A DNA stretch of 64,000 nt from positions 120,252,501-120,316,500 of the forward strand of contig NC_091245.1 of the NCBI RefSeq assembly GCF_042477335.2, written 5' to 3'. The notes under the pieces are model-generated. The model did not search any database and had not been told where the DNA came from. It saw only the letters and a program-made list of their open reading frames with translations. The stretch's first letter is position 1, and each line of letters begins with the position of its first letter. This DNA comes from Ovis canadensis. Taxonomy: Eukaryota > Chordata > Mammalia > Artiodactyla > Bovidae. The position numbers and the translations under genes were made by a program. Below are positions 1 to 12,828 of the stretch, piece after piece.

Positions 1-398
1 ACCTGCTGAGCTCCTGACTCGGGTCTTTCTGCACACCTGACAGGTGAGGGCTTCTCCTGTATTTCTTTTCAGTGTGTGCCTGCCACCTCCCTGAATGCAG
101 AGCCCTGGAGACCTGCAGAGGAACAAAGAAAACGGATCTCTGGGAGAATGAGGGGCCATGCTAGGAGGAAGTCCTTATCATCCCCACAGTAACATGAGAA
201 TTCTTGGCTAATTACCCTTTCAAGGTTTTGATTTGATCCCCCTCATCAATTCAAATCTCATTTTAAAATCATACTGACCCTTAGAGCAGGTTACAATAAT
301 AATAAAAGACCTATAACATTCAAGTCTAAAAAAATAATAATAAAATAATACTGACCCTTAAGAAACAAGATAATTATTTTATTAACAATTAATAAATA
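1..398. other. Non-coding flank, no gene seen
   Basis: No exon, RNA gene or recognisable transposon is visible. The stretch ends in A/T-rich simple sequence (short AAT runs around 296-355). It lies upstream of the first STYXL2 exon that I can recognise. Confidence 0.5.
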
Positions 399-603
399 AG
401 GGCTTTCCTGGTAGCTCAATGGTAAAGAATCCGCCTGCAGTGCAGGAGACACAGGTTCAGTCCCTGGGTCGAGAAGAGCCCCTAGAAAAGGAAACGGCAA
501 CCCACTCCAATATTCTTGCCTGGGAAGTCCCATGGACAGAGGAGTCTGGCGAAATATAGTCTGTGGGGTCGCAAAGAGTCAGCACAACTGAGTCTGCGTG
601 CAC
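399..603 (+). mobile_element. Bov-tA SINE
   Basis: The tRNA-Glu-derived head (GGCTTTCCTGGTAGCTCAAT) is followed by the usual ruminant body, with the CCACTCCAATATTCTTGCC block and the GGGGTCGCAAAGAGTCAGCA block. The order is head then body, so the element is on the + strand. It is a non-autonomous element normally mobilised by BovB machinery. Moderately diverged. Confidence 0.9.
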
Positions 604-739
604 TTTATGCATTAATAAATAAAAAAGTAAAACTCCCCTAATAAATATCATTGAAATGGAAATGTGACTCAAATTTATATAAAATGTAAGACTCTGAATC
701 TAGTTTTATGAAATGTTGATATGTTAAAACTGAGACTGC

Positions 740-1312
740 TTATATATTTTGGAGATTAATCCTTTGTTGCTTCTTTTGCAAATATTTTCTCCCATTCTGA
801 GGGGTATTTTTTAACCTTGCTTATGGTTTCCTTTGCTATGCAAAAGCTTTTAAGTTTCTTTAGGTCCCATTTGTTTATTTCTGTTTTTATTTTTATTACT
901 CTAGGAGGTGGGGCAAAAAGGATCTTGCTGTGATTTATGTCATACAGTGTTCTGCCCATGTTTTCCTTTAAGAGTTTTATAGTTTCTGGTCTAAAATGTA
1001 GGTCTTTAATCCATTTTGAGTTTATTTTTATGTATGGTGTTAGGAAGTGTTCTAATTTCATTCCGTTACCTGTAGCTGTCCAGTTTTCCCAGCATGATTT
1101 ATTGAAGAGGCTGTCTTTTCCCCATTGTATATTCTTGCCTCCTTTGTCAAAGATAAGATGGCCATGGGTGCATGGGTTTATCTCTGGGCTATCTGTCCTG
1201 TTCCATTGCTCTGCATTTCTGTTTTGGTGCCAGGGCCATACTGTCTTGATGATTGTAGCTTTATATTATAGTTTGAAGTCAAGGAGCCTGATTCCTCCAG
1301 CTCCAGATGAAC
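740..1312 (-). mobile_element. L1 ORF2 C-terminal piece, inverted half of a twin-primed L1
   Basis: The - strand encodes typical L1 ORF2 C-terminal protein, including KLEHFLTPYIKINSKWIKD and RPETIKLLKENMGRT. It is joined near 1312 to an L1 3' UTR of the opposite orientation. Both parts lie between two exact copies of the 14-bp sequence AAAACTGAGACTGC (726-739 and 1613-1626), so they are one insertion event. The frame is interrupted and the fragment is dead. Confidence 0.88.
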
Positions 1313-1612
1313 CCATTTGCGGGGCAGGAATTTAGATGCAGATGTGGAGAACAGACGTGGACACACACAGGGAAGGGAGCCTGGGACAAGATGCACACAA
1401 GCAATTATGTGTAAAACAGATAGCTGGTGGGAAGCTGCAGTGTAGCACAGGAAGCTCGGCTCTGTGATGACCCAGAGAGCTGGGATGGAGGTGGGGTGGG
1501 AGGGGGCTGAGGAAGGAAGGGATATAGAGAGCCAATTCATACACATATAGCTAATTCACTTTGTTGTAGCAGAAACAAACATTGTAAAGCAATTATATTC
1601 CAATTTTTTTAA
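1313..1612 (+). mobile_element. L1 3' UTR and A-rich end, forward half of a twin-primed L1
   Basis: This is G-rich L1 3' UTR (GATGGAGGTGGGGTGGGAGG region) followed by the CATTGTAAAGCAATTATATT terminus and a short A-rich tail, all on the + strand. The downstream copy of the TSD (1613-1626) follows directly. Together with 740-1312 it is a 5'-inverted L1. Confidence 0.85.
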
Positions 1613-1626
1613 AAAACTGAGACTGC

Positions 1627-3264
1627 CCTGAATCCTGGGCCCAAAATATCACCAGGGTCTGGAACAGTGTTAGGGCTTACTTTCATATTGGTGTTATTTT
1701 ATTGTTGCCTCCCAACTGCAACAAATTGAGGTCAGCCACTGATATTTACTAGGTTCTATATTACTATCAGGGAGAAGAATGCCTTGGCACTTGCTCAAAA
1801 TTCACTACTTACTTAGTCCTTGAAATAGTGTTGTTGCTGTCATCTCCTGCAGCCTCACAGATTGCCCCAAAATGTTATGACTTAAGACAATAATTTTTTT
1901 TCTTTGTCTTCTTTCTGTGGGTAGGGATTTGGACAGGATGGGGCAGCTTCTCTGTGTTTCATGGTGTCAGCTGGAGTGGCCCAAGAGGTGAAGGATGTTC
2001 CTCTAAAAGGCTCACCCACATGGCTGAATGTTGGCTAGGAGCTTGGCTGAGAGTGTTGGTCAATAGGTTTTCCAGCTTGGTGCCTTTGGGGTGGTTGAGG
2101 TCATCTGACTTCTAATATGGAAGCTCAGGACTTCTGAAGAGAGAACACCAAGAGCCAGGAGCTACCCTTAAGGTTCAGATTCAGACATTGTAGTGTTACT
2201 TCCACCATATTCTATGTGAGAACAGTCACAGAAACCACCAAGATTCAAGGGAGGGGGACAAAGACTACCTCTGTGTGAGGGATGTCACAGATCTGAGGCC
2301 ACCATAAGAAAATAATTTCTAACTGCCAGTATAGGCCTCCAAGATGCACACATCTTGACCTCAGAAGAGCTGAGAATGAGCATGGACACAAGATAGCCAG
2401 CACTCTGGATTTTCTCCTGGGTTTGATACTGGGTTTGCATCCCAGTAAAATGCCGAGCCAGTAGCCAATACTTGATAAATACCATTGTGTTCTAACTATC
2501 GTACCTGCCACATTCCCTTAAATATGGTACTTCCCTGAGGACAAATTTAGTCAGTCAGTGAAGCAGAAAATATCTATTAAGCAGATATTAAACTAGATTC
2601 TGGGAACCTAACAATTCACAAAATACTCTAACAGCACTAAGACTATTTTGCCACAGATGTGGTTTAATGAGTCTAATAAAGAAGGTGTGGTCTCTGCCTC
2701 ACAGAGGGTATGGTCTTTTATAGGAAACAGAATTTATCAAATTATTTTGTAAATAAATGTAAAGTTACATTGATAGAAGTGCCACAAAGAAAAGGTGTAT
2801 GGTGCAATGAGAGGTGGGAAACAGGGAAAACTTCCCTAATGAAATGATGATTAAACTAAGATCTGAAAGATCAGTGAGGAGGGGGAGGACTGATTATCCA
2901 GGCAGTGGAAATTGGCTTTGGCAAAATGCCTGAGTGAAAGGAAAATTGGTGAGGATGGAAAGCCTAGAAAATCAGTGTACTGGAAAGAAGTGAGCCCAAG
3001 GGAAGCCAGCACAAGCTGAGGCTGGAGAGTAGAAAGAGACCAGAGACTGCAGGCCTTTGGAGACTATCAAGTTTGATCACCAAGGTGGTATGTGGACACC
3101 CTGCCTGGTGCCTAGAATTCTGTTTGTTCATCCAGTCACCCCTGTGTTCATCCATCTACCCATCTGTCCACTCACCATCCATGCAGTCATCAAAACCTGC
3201 CTGGTCACACACCTTCCATGTTTGTTTGAGGTACCAGGTTAAATATGACTGCTTAATCTGTATG
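1627..3264. other. Unassigned non-coding sequence
   Basis: Short chance ORFs exist on both strands, but none has exon-like conservation features or recognisable protein sequence. The 2690-2960 part has the look of an old interspersed repeat whose family I cannot name. No gene called. Confidence 0.45.
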
Positions 3265-3712
3265 ACAACGGTCCATATAGTCAAAGCTATGGCTTTTCCA
3301 GTAGTCATGTATGGATGTGAGAGCTGGACCATAAGGAAGGCAGAGTGCCAAAGAATTGATGCTTTTGAACTGTGGTGCTGGAGAACTCCTGAGAATCCCT
3401 TGAACAGCAAGGAGATCAAACCAGTCAATTGTAAAGGAAATCAGCCCTGAGTATTCATTGGAAGGACTGATGCTGAAGCTCCAATACTTTGGCCACCTGA
3501 TGCGAAGAACTGACTCATTGGAAAAGATGCTGGGAAGGATTGAAGGCGGGAGGAGAAGGGGGTGACAGAAAATGAGAGGGGTGGATGGCATCATTGACTC
3601 AATGGACATGAGTCTGAGCCAACTCTGGGAGATAAAGAAGAACAGGGAGGCCTGTGTGCTACAGTTCATGGGGTCGTAAAGAGTCAGACATGACTCAGCA
3701 ACTGAGTAACAG
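3265..3712 (+). mobile_element. BovB LINE, 3' fragment
   Basis: This matches the last ~450 bp of BovB on the + strand: the C-terminal peptide VVMYGCESWTIRKAE (from about 3301), then the 3' region with GGACATGAGTCTGAGC and the terminal GGGGTCGTAAAGAGTCAGAC block. It is 5'-truncated, the common outcome of target-primed reverse transcription. Frameshifts show it is inactive. Confidence 0.92.
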
Positions 3713-4599
3713 CACGTCTGTACATTTACGGCTGGTGTACACTCCCGCCGGGTGTCCTACTGTTTATTATCTTTACAAAGCAATGAGTTCTCAAAAAGCC
3801 TCTCTAGTTCTGGCATCCAGGATAATATCAGTATCTCACAAATCTCACTCTTAATATTCACACTCACTCCCCAGTTATGCTTATTTGAAAGGCATCTTCT
3901 GGTCACAACTTATACTTTGGAATAATCTATCACAGATGCTCTTGGAAATCCCTCAGGAACTACCAATGAAGATGCCACATTGTGCTGACCTGCATGGACA
4001 GATTTAGACACATCCTGGGTAGAGACATTAGCTACTCCTTTCTTCTGTCAAAGACATCTCTTTCTTCATATCTTTGCTGGTTCTGACCACATCATTCTCC
4101 CAAGTGGGAAATCCAATGTGGGTGTCTACTACAAGGGAATTGTTCTGCTAATCAATTCAGTTAAATTTAGCACAACTTAGCTCCGTTCAGTTCAGCTGGA
4201 CTCAGCTCAACTCAACCAAATCCGCGCAACCATCCATCCATGTTTTCAATAAGTATTCTTTAAGTATTTTCTGTGTCAAAGTCTCTGTTGGGCCTGGGGA
4301 TCCAGCTGGGGTTTCTCCACCAGCCAATTCACCTCCCCTTTCCAATGAAAATAGTATCCATGCATTGCAATGGATAGAAGACTAGACTCAGAGCAGGACT
4401 GTTCAATGTTTGAAACTTAACTATTTCACTTATTTACTGTTCAGGGCAATTTTTTTAACCTCTCTATGCCACAATTTCCTCACCTTAAAGCATGAAAAAT
4501 AAAACCTATTTTGTCAGGATTATAACAAATTCGTAAAAGGCACTCAAAATGGTATCAAGATAACCAATACATTGGATTAACATTGACCAAGGAATATAA
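3713..4599. other. Unassigned non-coding sequence
   Basis: No gene or clear repeat boundary. There is a short CAGTT/CAGCT-rich patch at 4155-4215, and the part around 4240-4300 may be an ancient interspersed repeat. Nothing coding seen. Confidence 0.45.
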
Positions 4600-7203
4600 T
4601 TTTGTTGTTGTTCACTCAGTCCTGTCTGACTCTTCATGACCTCATGGACTGCAGCACGCCAGGCTTCCCTGTCATCACCAACTCCCCAAGCTTACTCAAA
4701 CTCATGTCCATTGAGTTGGTGATACCATCCAACCATCCCATCCTCTGTCGGCTCCTTTTCCTCCTGCCCTCAATCTTTCCCAGCATCAGGGTCTTTTCCA
4801 GTGAATCAGCTCTTCACATTAAGTGGTCAAAGTGTTGGAGCTTCAGCTTCAGCATCAATCCTTCCAATGAATATTTAGGACTGATTTCCTTTAGGATTGA
4901 CTGGTTTGATCTCCTTGCAGTCCAAGGGGCTCTAAAGAGTCTTCTCCAACACCACAGTTCAAAAGCATCAATTCTTTGGTGCTCAACCATCTTTATAGTC
5001 CAACTCTCACATCCATACATGACTACTAGAAAAACCATAGCTTTGACTACATGGACCTTTGTTGGCAAAGTAATATCTCTGCTTTTGAATATGCTGTCTA
5101 GGTTTGTCACAAGTCTTCTTCCAAGGAGCAAGCATCTTTTAATTTCATGGCTGAGATCTCCATCTGAAGTGATCTTGGAGCCCAAGAAAATAAAATCTGG
5201 CACTATTTTCATTGTTTCTCCATCTATTTGCCATGAAGTGATGGGACTAGATGCCATGATCTTAATTTTTTGAATGTTGACTTTTAAGCCAACTTTTTGA
5301 CTCTCCTCTTTCACTTTCATCAAGAGTCTCTTTAGTTCCTCTTTGCTTTCTGTCATAAGGGTGGTGTCGTCTGCATATCTGAGGTTATTGATATTTCTCC
5401 CTGCAATCTTGATTCCAGCTTGTGCTTCATCTAGCTGAGCATTTTGCATGATGTACTCTGTATATAAGTTAAATAAGATGAGTGACAACATACAGCTTTG
5501 ACATCCTCCTTTCCCAATTATGAATCTTTTGTTCCAGGTCTGGTTCTAACTATTGGCTCCTGACCAGGACACAGGTTTCTCAGGAGGCCAGTAAGGTGGT
5601 CTGGTATTCCTATCTCTTGAAAAATTTTCCACAGTTTGTTGTGATTCACACAGTCAAAGGCTTTAGTGTAGTCAATGTAGCAGAAGTGGATGTTTTTCTG
5701 GAACTCTCTTGCTTTTTCTATCATCCAACAGTTATTGGCAATTTGATCTCTGGTACTTCTGCCTTTTCTAACTCCAGCTTGAAGTTCTCAGTTCACGTAC
5801 TATTGAAGCCTAGCTTGGAGAATTTTGAGCATTACTTTGCTAGTGTGTGAGATGTGTGCCATTGTGCAGCAGTTTAAACATTCTTTGGCGTTGCCTTTCT
5901 TTGAGATTGGAATGAAAACTGACCTTTTCCAGTCCTGTGGCCACTGCTGAGTTTTCCAAATTTTCTGGCACATTGAGTACAGCATTTTAACAGCATCATC
6001 TTTTAGGATTTGAAATAGGACAGCTGGAATTCCATCACCTCTGCTAGCTTTGTTCTCAGTGATGCTGCCTAAGGTCCAGTTGACTTTACACTCCAGGATA
6101 TTTGGCTCTAGGTGAGTGATCACACCATCATGGTTATCTGGGTCATGAAAGTCTTTTTTGTACAGTTCTTCTGTGTATTCTTGCCACCTCTTCTTAATAT
6201 CTTCCACTTCTGTTAGGACCATATCATTTCTCTCCTTTATTGTGCCCATCTTTGTATGACATGTTCCCTTGGTATCTTTAATTTTCTTGAAGAGATCTCT
6301 AGGTTTTCCCACTCTGTTGTTTTCCCCTATGTCTTTGCACGGATCACTTAGGAAGGGGCCTTCCTGGTAGCTCAGATGGTAAAAAAATCATCCTGCAATG
6401 CAGGAGATCTGGGTTTGATCCCTAGGTTGGGAAGATCCCCTGAAGAAGCAAACGGCTACTCACTGCAGTATTCTGGCCTGGAAAATCCCATGGGGTCACA
6501 AAGAGTCAGACACAACTGAGCAAATTTCAATTTCATTTTTCACTAAGGAAGGCTTTCTTATTTCCTTGCTATTCTTTGAAACTGCATTCAGATGGGTTTA
6601 TCTTTACTTTTCCTTTCACTTCTCTTCTTTTCTCAGCTACTTGTAATGACTCCTTACACCGCATTTTGCTTTTTGCATTTGTTTTTCTTGGGGATGATTT
6701 TGATCACTGCCTCCTTACAATGTTATAAACCTCCATCCATAGTTCTTTAGAAACTCTATCAGATCTAATCCCCTGAGTCTATTTGTCACTTCCACTGCAA
6801 AATTGTAAGGGATTTGATTTAAGTCATACCTGAATGGGCTTGTGATTTTCCCTACTTTCTTCAATTTAAGTTTGTGTTTGGCAATAAGTAGTTCATGATC
6901 TGAGCCACAGTCAGCTCCTGGCCTTGTTTTTGCTAATTGTATAGAGCTTTTCCATCTTTGGCTGCAAAGAACAAAATCAATCTGATTTTGATATTGACCA
7001 TCTGATAATATCCATGTGTAGAGTCTTCTCTTCTGTTGTTGGAAGAGAGTGTTTGCTATGACCAGTGTGTTCTCTTGGCAAAACTCTGTTAGCCTATGCC
7101 CTGCTTCATTTTGTACTCCAAGGTAAAATTTGTCTGTTACTCCAGGTATCTCTTGACTTCCTACTTTTGCATTTCAGTCCCCTATGATGAAAAGGATATC
7201 GCC
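4600..7203 (-). mobile_element. BovB LINE, endonuclease linker through 3' end
   Basis: The 3' terminus is at 4600 and the element runs backwards to endonuclease-domain sequence near 7200. The - strand peptides include the reverse transcriptase core NNLRYADDTTLMTESKEE with an intact YADD, and the C-terminal VVMYGCESWT. The frame is broken into at least three pieces (5491-4814, 5724-5518, 6312-5800). A Bov-tA SINE interrupts it at 6357-6537. It meets a second BovB of opposite orientation head-to-head at about 7203. Confidence 0.92.
6357..6537 (+). mobile_element. Bov-tA SINE inserted in BovB
   Basis: A tRNA-like head (CCTTCCTGGTAGCTCAGATG) and body ending GGGTCACAAAGAGTCAGACA sit within the - strand BovB. 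The BovB sequence is duplicated at the edges (CACTTAGGAAGG before, CACTAAGGAAGG after), an approximate TSD with one difference. The SINE is therefore younger than its host BovB. Confidence 0.88.
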
Positions 7204-8392
7204 TACAAGACCTTCTAGAACTAATACCAAAAAAGGAACATCATCAGGAAATTTCTAAACATTGCAAAGTAAAAAAGACCCTATTGGTTTCCACAGAGAG
7301 AAATTAGGTTAAACTATGCCAAAGCCTTTGACTGTGTGGATCACAAGAAACTGTGGGAAATTCTCAAAGAGATGGGAATACCAGACCACCTAACCTGTCT
7401 CTTGAGAAATTTGTATGCAGGTCAGGAAGCAACAGTTAGAACTGGACATGGAACAACAGACTGGTTCCAACTAGGAAAAGGAGTACGTCAAGGCTGTATA
7501 TTGTCACCCTGCTTATTTAACTTCTATGCAGAGTACATCATGAGAGACGCTGGGCTGGAAGAAGCACAAGCTGGAATCAAGATTGCCGGGAAAAATATCA
7601 ATAACCTCAGATATGCAGATGACACCACCCTTATGGCAGAAAGTGAAGAGGAACCAAAAAGCCTCTTGAAGAAAGTGAAAGTGGAGAGTGAAAAAGTTGG
7701 CTTAAAGCTCAACATTCAGAAAACGAAGATCATGGCATCTGGTCCCATCACTTCATGGGAAATAGATGGGGGAACAGTGGAAACAGTGTCAGACTTTATT
7801 TTTTAGGCTCTAAAATCATTGCAGATGGCGACTGCAGCCATGAAATTAAAAGACGCTTACTGCTTGGAAGAAAAGTTATGACCAACCTAGATAGCATACT
7901 GAATAGCAGAGATATTACTTTGCCAACAAAGGTCCGTCTAGTCAAGGCTATGGTTTTCCCAGCGGTCATGTATGGATGTGAGAGTTGGACTGTGAAGAAG
8001 GCTGAGCACCGAAGAATTGATGCTTTTGAACTGTGGTGTTGGAGAAGACTCTTGAGAGTCCCTTGGACTGCAAGGAGATCCAACCAGTCCATTCTGAAAA
8101 TCAGCCCTGGGATTTCTTTGGAGGGAATGATGCTAAGCTGAAACTCCAGTACTTTGGCCACCTCATGTGAAGAGTTGACTCATTGGAAAAGACTCTGATG
8201 CTTGGAGGGATTGGGGGCAGGAGGAGAAGGGGACGACCGAGGATGAGATGGCTGGATGGCATCACTGACTCGATAGACATGAGTCTGAGTGAACTCCGTG
8301 AGTTGGTGATGGACAGGGAGGCCTGGCATGCTGCGATCCATGGGGTCGCAAAGAGTTGGACACGACTGAGTGACTGAACTGAACTGAACTGA
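7204..8392 (+). mobile_element. BovB LINE, reverse transcriptase and 3' end
   Basis: About 35 bases of BovB endonuclease-region sequence at 7204-7240 are followed by roughly 70 bases I cannot place. From 7311 the element runs continuously through RT (YADD at 7612-7623, frame open 7336-7806) to the 3' end, which finishes in GAACTGAACTGAACTGA repeats near 8390. A frame change near 7800 splits the C-terminal piece (7755-8141). This is one of the least diverged BovB copies here. Confidence 0.92.
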
Positions 8393-9103
8393 TAAGGGTC
8401 AGGAAACATATTGACTTGAGACTTTTAAAATCAAAAAGATAAAGTACAAGTTTCCAGTTCTGGAAAAGATGGCAAATACACCCTCCACCCAGACTCTCCC
8501 ATGGATTTCCCTTATAAAACCTGGACAGAAGGATACAGCAACTGTTTGAGGATTCTGAAAAGTAAATAGTAGCAGGCAGATTGAGGTAGAAAACCAGAAT
8601 CCAAAGTATCACCACATCAGCAGTAAGTGTATCGTACTTTCCAATGGAATACACAGTCTTCACTCAGGCATGTGACAGTGATGGCTGCAATAGCCTGCAG
8701 TGCCTAAGAAAGGAAATATTATTCATCAATAACAAGGAACAAATTATTGACTCTATTATTATTATTATTCTATTATTGCAATAGATTAGATGACTCCTAT
8801 TCATTTTGCTAAGTGAAATAAACCGTATCAAAAAGACTACTTTATCTTCTGAAAAAGGCCACACTTAGGGACAGAAAACAGATTGGAATTGCTAGGGGAT
8901 GAGGTATAGGGAGGGTTTGACTATAAAACAAATGAGGCATGATGGAATTTTTGTGGGAAAATGGTATCCATTAAGCCTTCTCTCTTTAAAAAAAATCCTC
9001 TGTAGATATAAAGGAAAGGGAAAACTAAGTGAAAAAGTCCCAAAGCTCACCATGACACCTGGAAAGAGAAGAACCCATCAGGGAGGAGGGAACCCACCAC
9101 ATG
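8393..9103. other. Unassigned non-coding sequence
   Basis: Contains a short ATT microsatellite near 8756-8770. No gene seen. Confidence 0.45.
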
Positions 9104-9205
9104 TATGTGTGACCCCATGGACTGTTGCCCACCAGGCTCCTCTGTCCATGGGATTTTCTGGCCAAGAATACTGGAGTGGGTTGTCATCTTCTCCAGGGAC
9201 CCACT
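9104..9205 (-). mobile_element. Bov-tA SINE body fragment
   Basis: GACCCCATGGACTGTTGCCC followed by CAAGAATACTGGAGTGGG is the reverse complement of the Bov-tA/BOV-A2 body. The head is missing. Confidence 0.8.
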
Positions 9206-10911
<1,706 letters not shown>

Positions 10912-10921
10912 AGGGTTGCTA

Positions 10922-11194
10922 CTTGGAGAAGGCAATGGCAACCCACTCCAGTACTCTTGCCTGGAAAATCCCATGGATGGAGGAGCCTGGTGGGCTGCAG
11001 TCTATGGGGTCGCTACGGGTCAGACACGACTGAGCGACTTCACTTTCACTTTTCACTTTCACGCATTGGAGAAGAAAATGGCAACCCACTCCAGTGTTCT
11101 TGCCTGGAGAATCCCAGGGACGGGGGGAGCCTGGTAGGCTGCCGTCTACGGGGTCGCACAGAGTCGGACACGACTGAAGTGACTTAGCAGCAGC
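10922..11194 (+). mobile_element. BOV-A2 SINE (dimeric) with 10-bp TSD
   Basis: Two tandem monomers of the Bov-A unit, each with the CCACTCCAGT...CTTGCCTGGA block and a GGGGTCGC..CAGA(G)TC block, are joined by the TTCACTTTCACTTTTCACTT linker. The element ends in AGCAGCAGC. It is flanked by exact AGGGTTGCTA copies at 10912-10921 and 11195-11204. Low divergence suggests a fairly recent insertion. Confidence 0.93.
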
Positions 11195-11225
11195 AGGGTT
11201 GCTATTACCTCACTCCCAGTCAGGC

Positions 11226-11552
11226 CAAGGTGCATTTCAATTTTTTATTTATTCATCTTTGGCTGTGCTAGGTCTTTGCTGCTGCCCCGGCTTTTCTCTC
11301 ATTGTGGCAAGCGGTGGAGACTCTTCACTGCAGTGTGAGGGCTTCTCACCGCAGTGGTTTCTCTTGTTGCGGAGCACAGGCTCTAGGGTGCTCAGGCTTC
11401 AGAAGCTGCAGTTCCCTGGAGCACAGGCTTCATAGCTGTAGCGCATGAGCTTAGTTGCTCCTCAGCATATAGGATCTTCCCGGACCAGGGGTCGAACCCA
11501 TGTCTCCTGCACTGGCAGGAGGATTGTGTACAACTGAGCCTCCAGAGAAGCC
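11226..11552 (-). mobile_element. CHR-type (cetartiodactyl tRNA) SINE
   Basis: Reading + strand, TTGGCTGTGCTAGGTCTTTG, then the GGAGCACAGGCTCTAGGGTG block and GGATCTTCCCGGACCAGGGG, ending in the reverse of a tRNA-like head (GCCTCCAGAGAAGCCC). The element is therefore on the - strand. This family is shared by whales, hippos and ruminants, so the copy is older than the Bov-A elements. Confidence 0.85.
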
Positions 11553-12828
11553 CTGGCCAAGGTGTCTTAACCCCAGCCTAGTTCTTTCTAAACTGCTCGC
11601 AGCACCACTCTAACTCTGGAAGTCCTTTGTCCCTCCTGAGTGGTTAGGAATATCCCTAGCAGCCCCTCCTGCATCATCTGTGCTCTGCGCTTCCCTTTCT
11701 GCTCCAGTCTCCAGGCTTCATGTGTGAGTAAGAGTCCACTTTTAGGGGCAGTGAGAAAACCATGTGCTCTCTTTGAAAGCTTCACTGTCAGGTCTATGGG
11801 GTTCTAGGGACATTCAGTGTTTATACTGAGACCTGAAAATGAGCAGTGCATTTTTTTTTTCAATCTAGGCATTAAGTCTAAGCTTCAGTAGTCTCAGTGG
11901 CTGATGGGTGGTGGAAGAAGAAGCAAAGAATAAATTACAGAAAAAAGGAAAATGTACCAAGTGATCTTTCAAAACATTGCTCTACTCCGTAATGACTAGA
12001 GAGGTAAAAATGGGTGTGGAAGAACCTTCCCATTTCAGGAAAGTCTGCATATGCCGCACATCTGAGAAAGTGCAGAGGATTGTCTGGGCTTAACTGTCTT
12101 CTGAAGACACCTCCAGGAATAGAAATAAACGGGAGGAACTGACATGGCTGAGGTGTGGACTAGAAACCTAGGGAAAGTACCCGGTGGGTAAGGGACTGGG
12201 ACATTTGTTTTAAACAGGAGGGGAAAGAACTCAAAACAATACCCTGCTATGTAAATAGCTGAGGGAAGGCCTAGCTGTATGTTTTAATGAGGCAATGGGG
12301 AGTCTTTTTCTCAGTGCAGTAAAAATATCTAAGTAGAAATCTTACTTCTACTTAGAAGTAAGGAAAGAGAGAGGCTTTCACATTTGCCATTTAAGACCCC
12401 AGGAGAGCCCAAGTGGTGGAGAAAATAGGAACACTTCATCTATTTTTAAACAAAATAGAGCACTGGGATTGCAGAGGTTTCCTTCTTTCTGCTTTTGAAA
12501 CAGAGATCAAAGAACATTTAGAGCTGAGACCTGTGAATGGATGTGGGGCCCATCAGGTGGTGCAGAAATGAGGGAGGACAGGAAAGGGAAGCTTTAGGGA
12601 AATGAAGCACTCAGCCCTCAGCAGAACTCAGATCTCCTGGATCAACAGAACTTGAGCAGCAAGCCCAGTTTACACATTCCATGAAGAGCAAGGCCACATC
12701 TATTTGCCAAATGTGGCTGCACTCTTCACCCACATTTCACCCATGGAGAAGAGGTGGTGCTGGCAAGAGGTTATGACCAACATGGAGGACACCCGTTTCC
12801 TACTTACCTTCTTTTTCCTTCTCCTTGG
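11553..12828. other. Intron sequence without recognised features
   Basis: No exon and no repeat I can name. A short A-rich track and an imperfect local palindrome (around AAATCTTACTTCTACTTAG, 12336-12360) are present. Nothing coding is supported. Confidence 0.45.

Noticed and set aside
1..60. Donor-like ACAG|GTGAGG at 40-49, considered as the end of an upstream STYXL2 or 5' UTR exon
   Set aside because: All three frames before it are short or stopped and nothing recognisable is encoded; a single splice-like motif is not enough.
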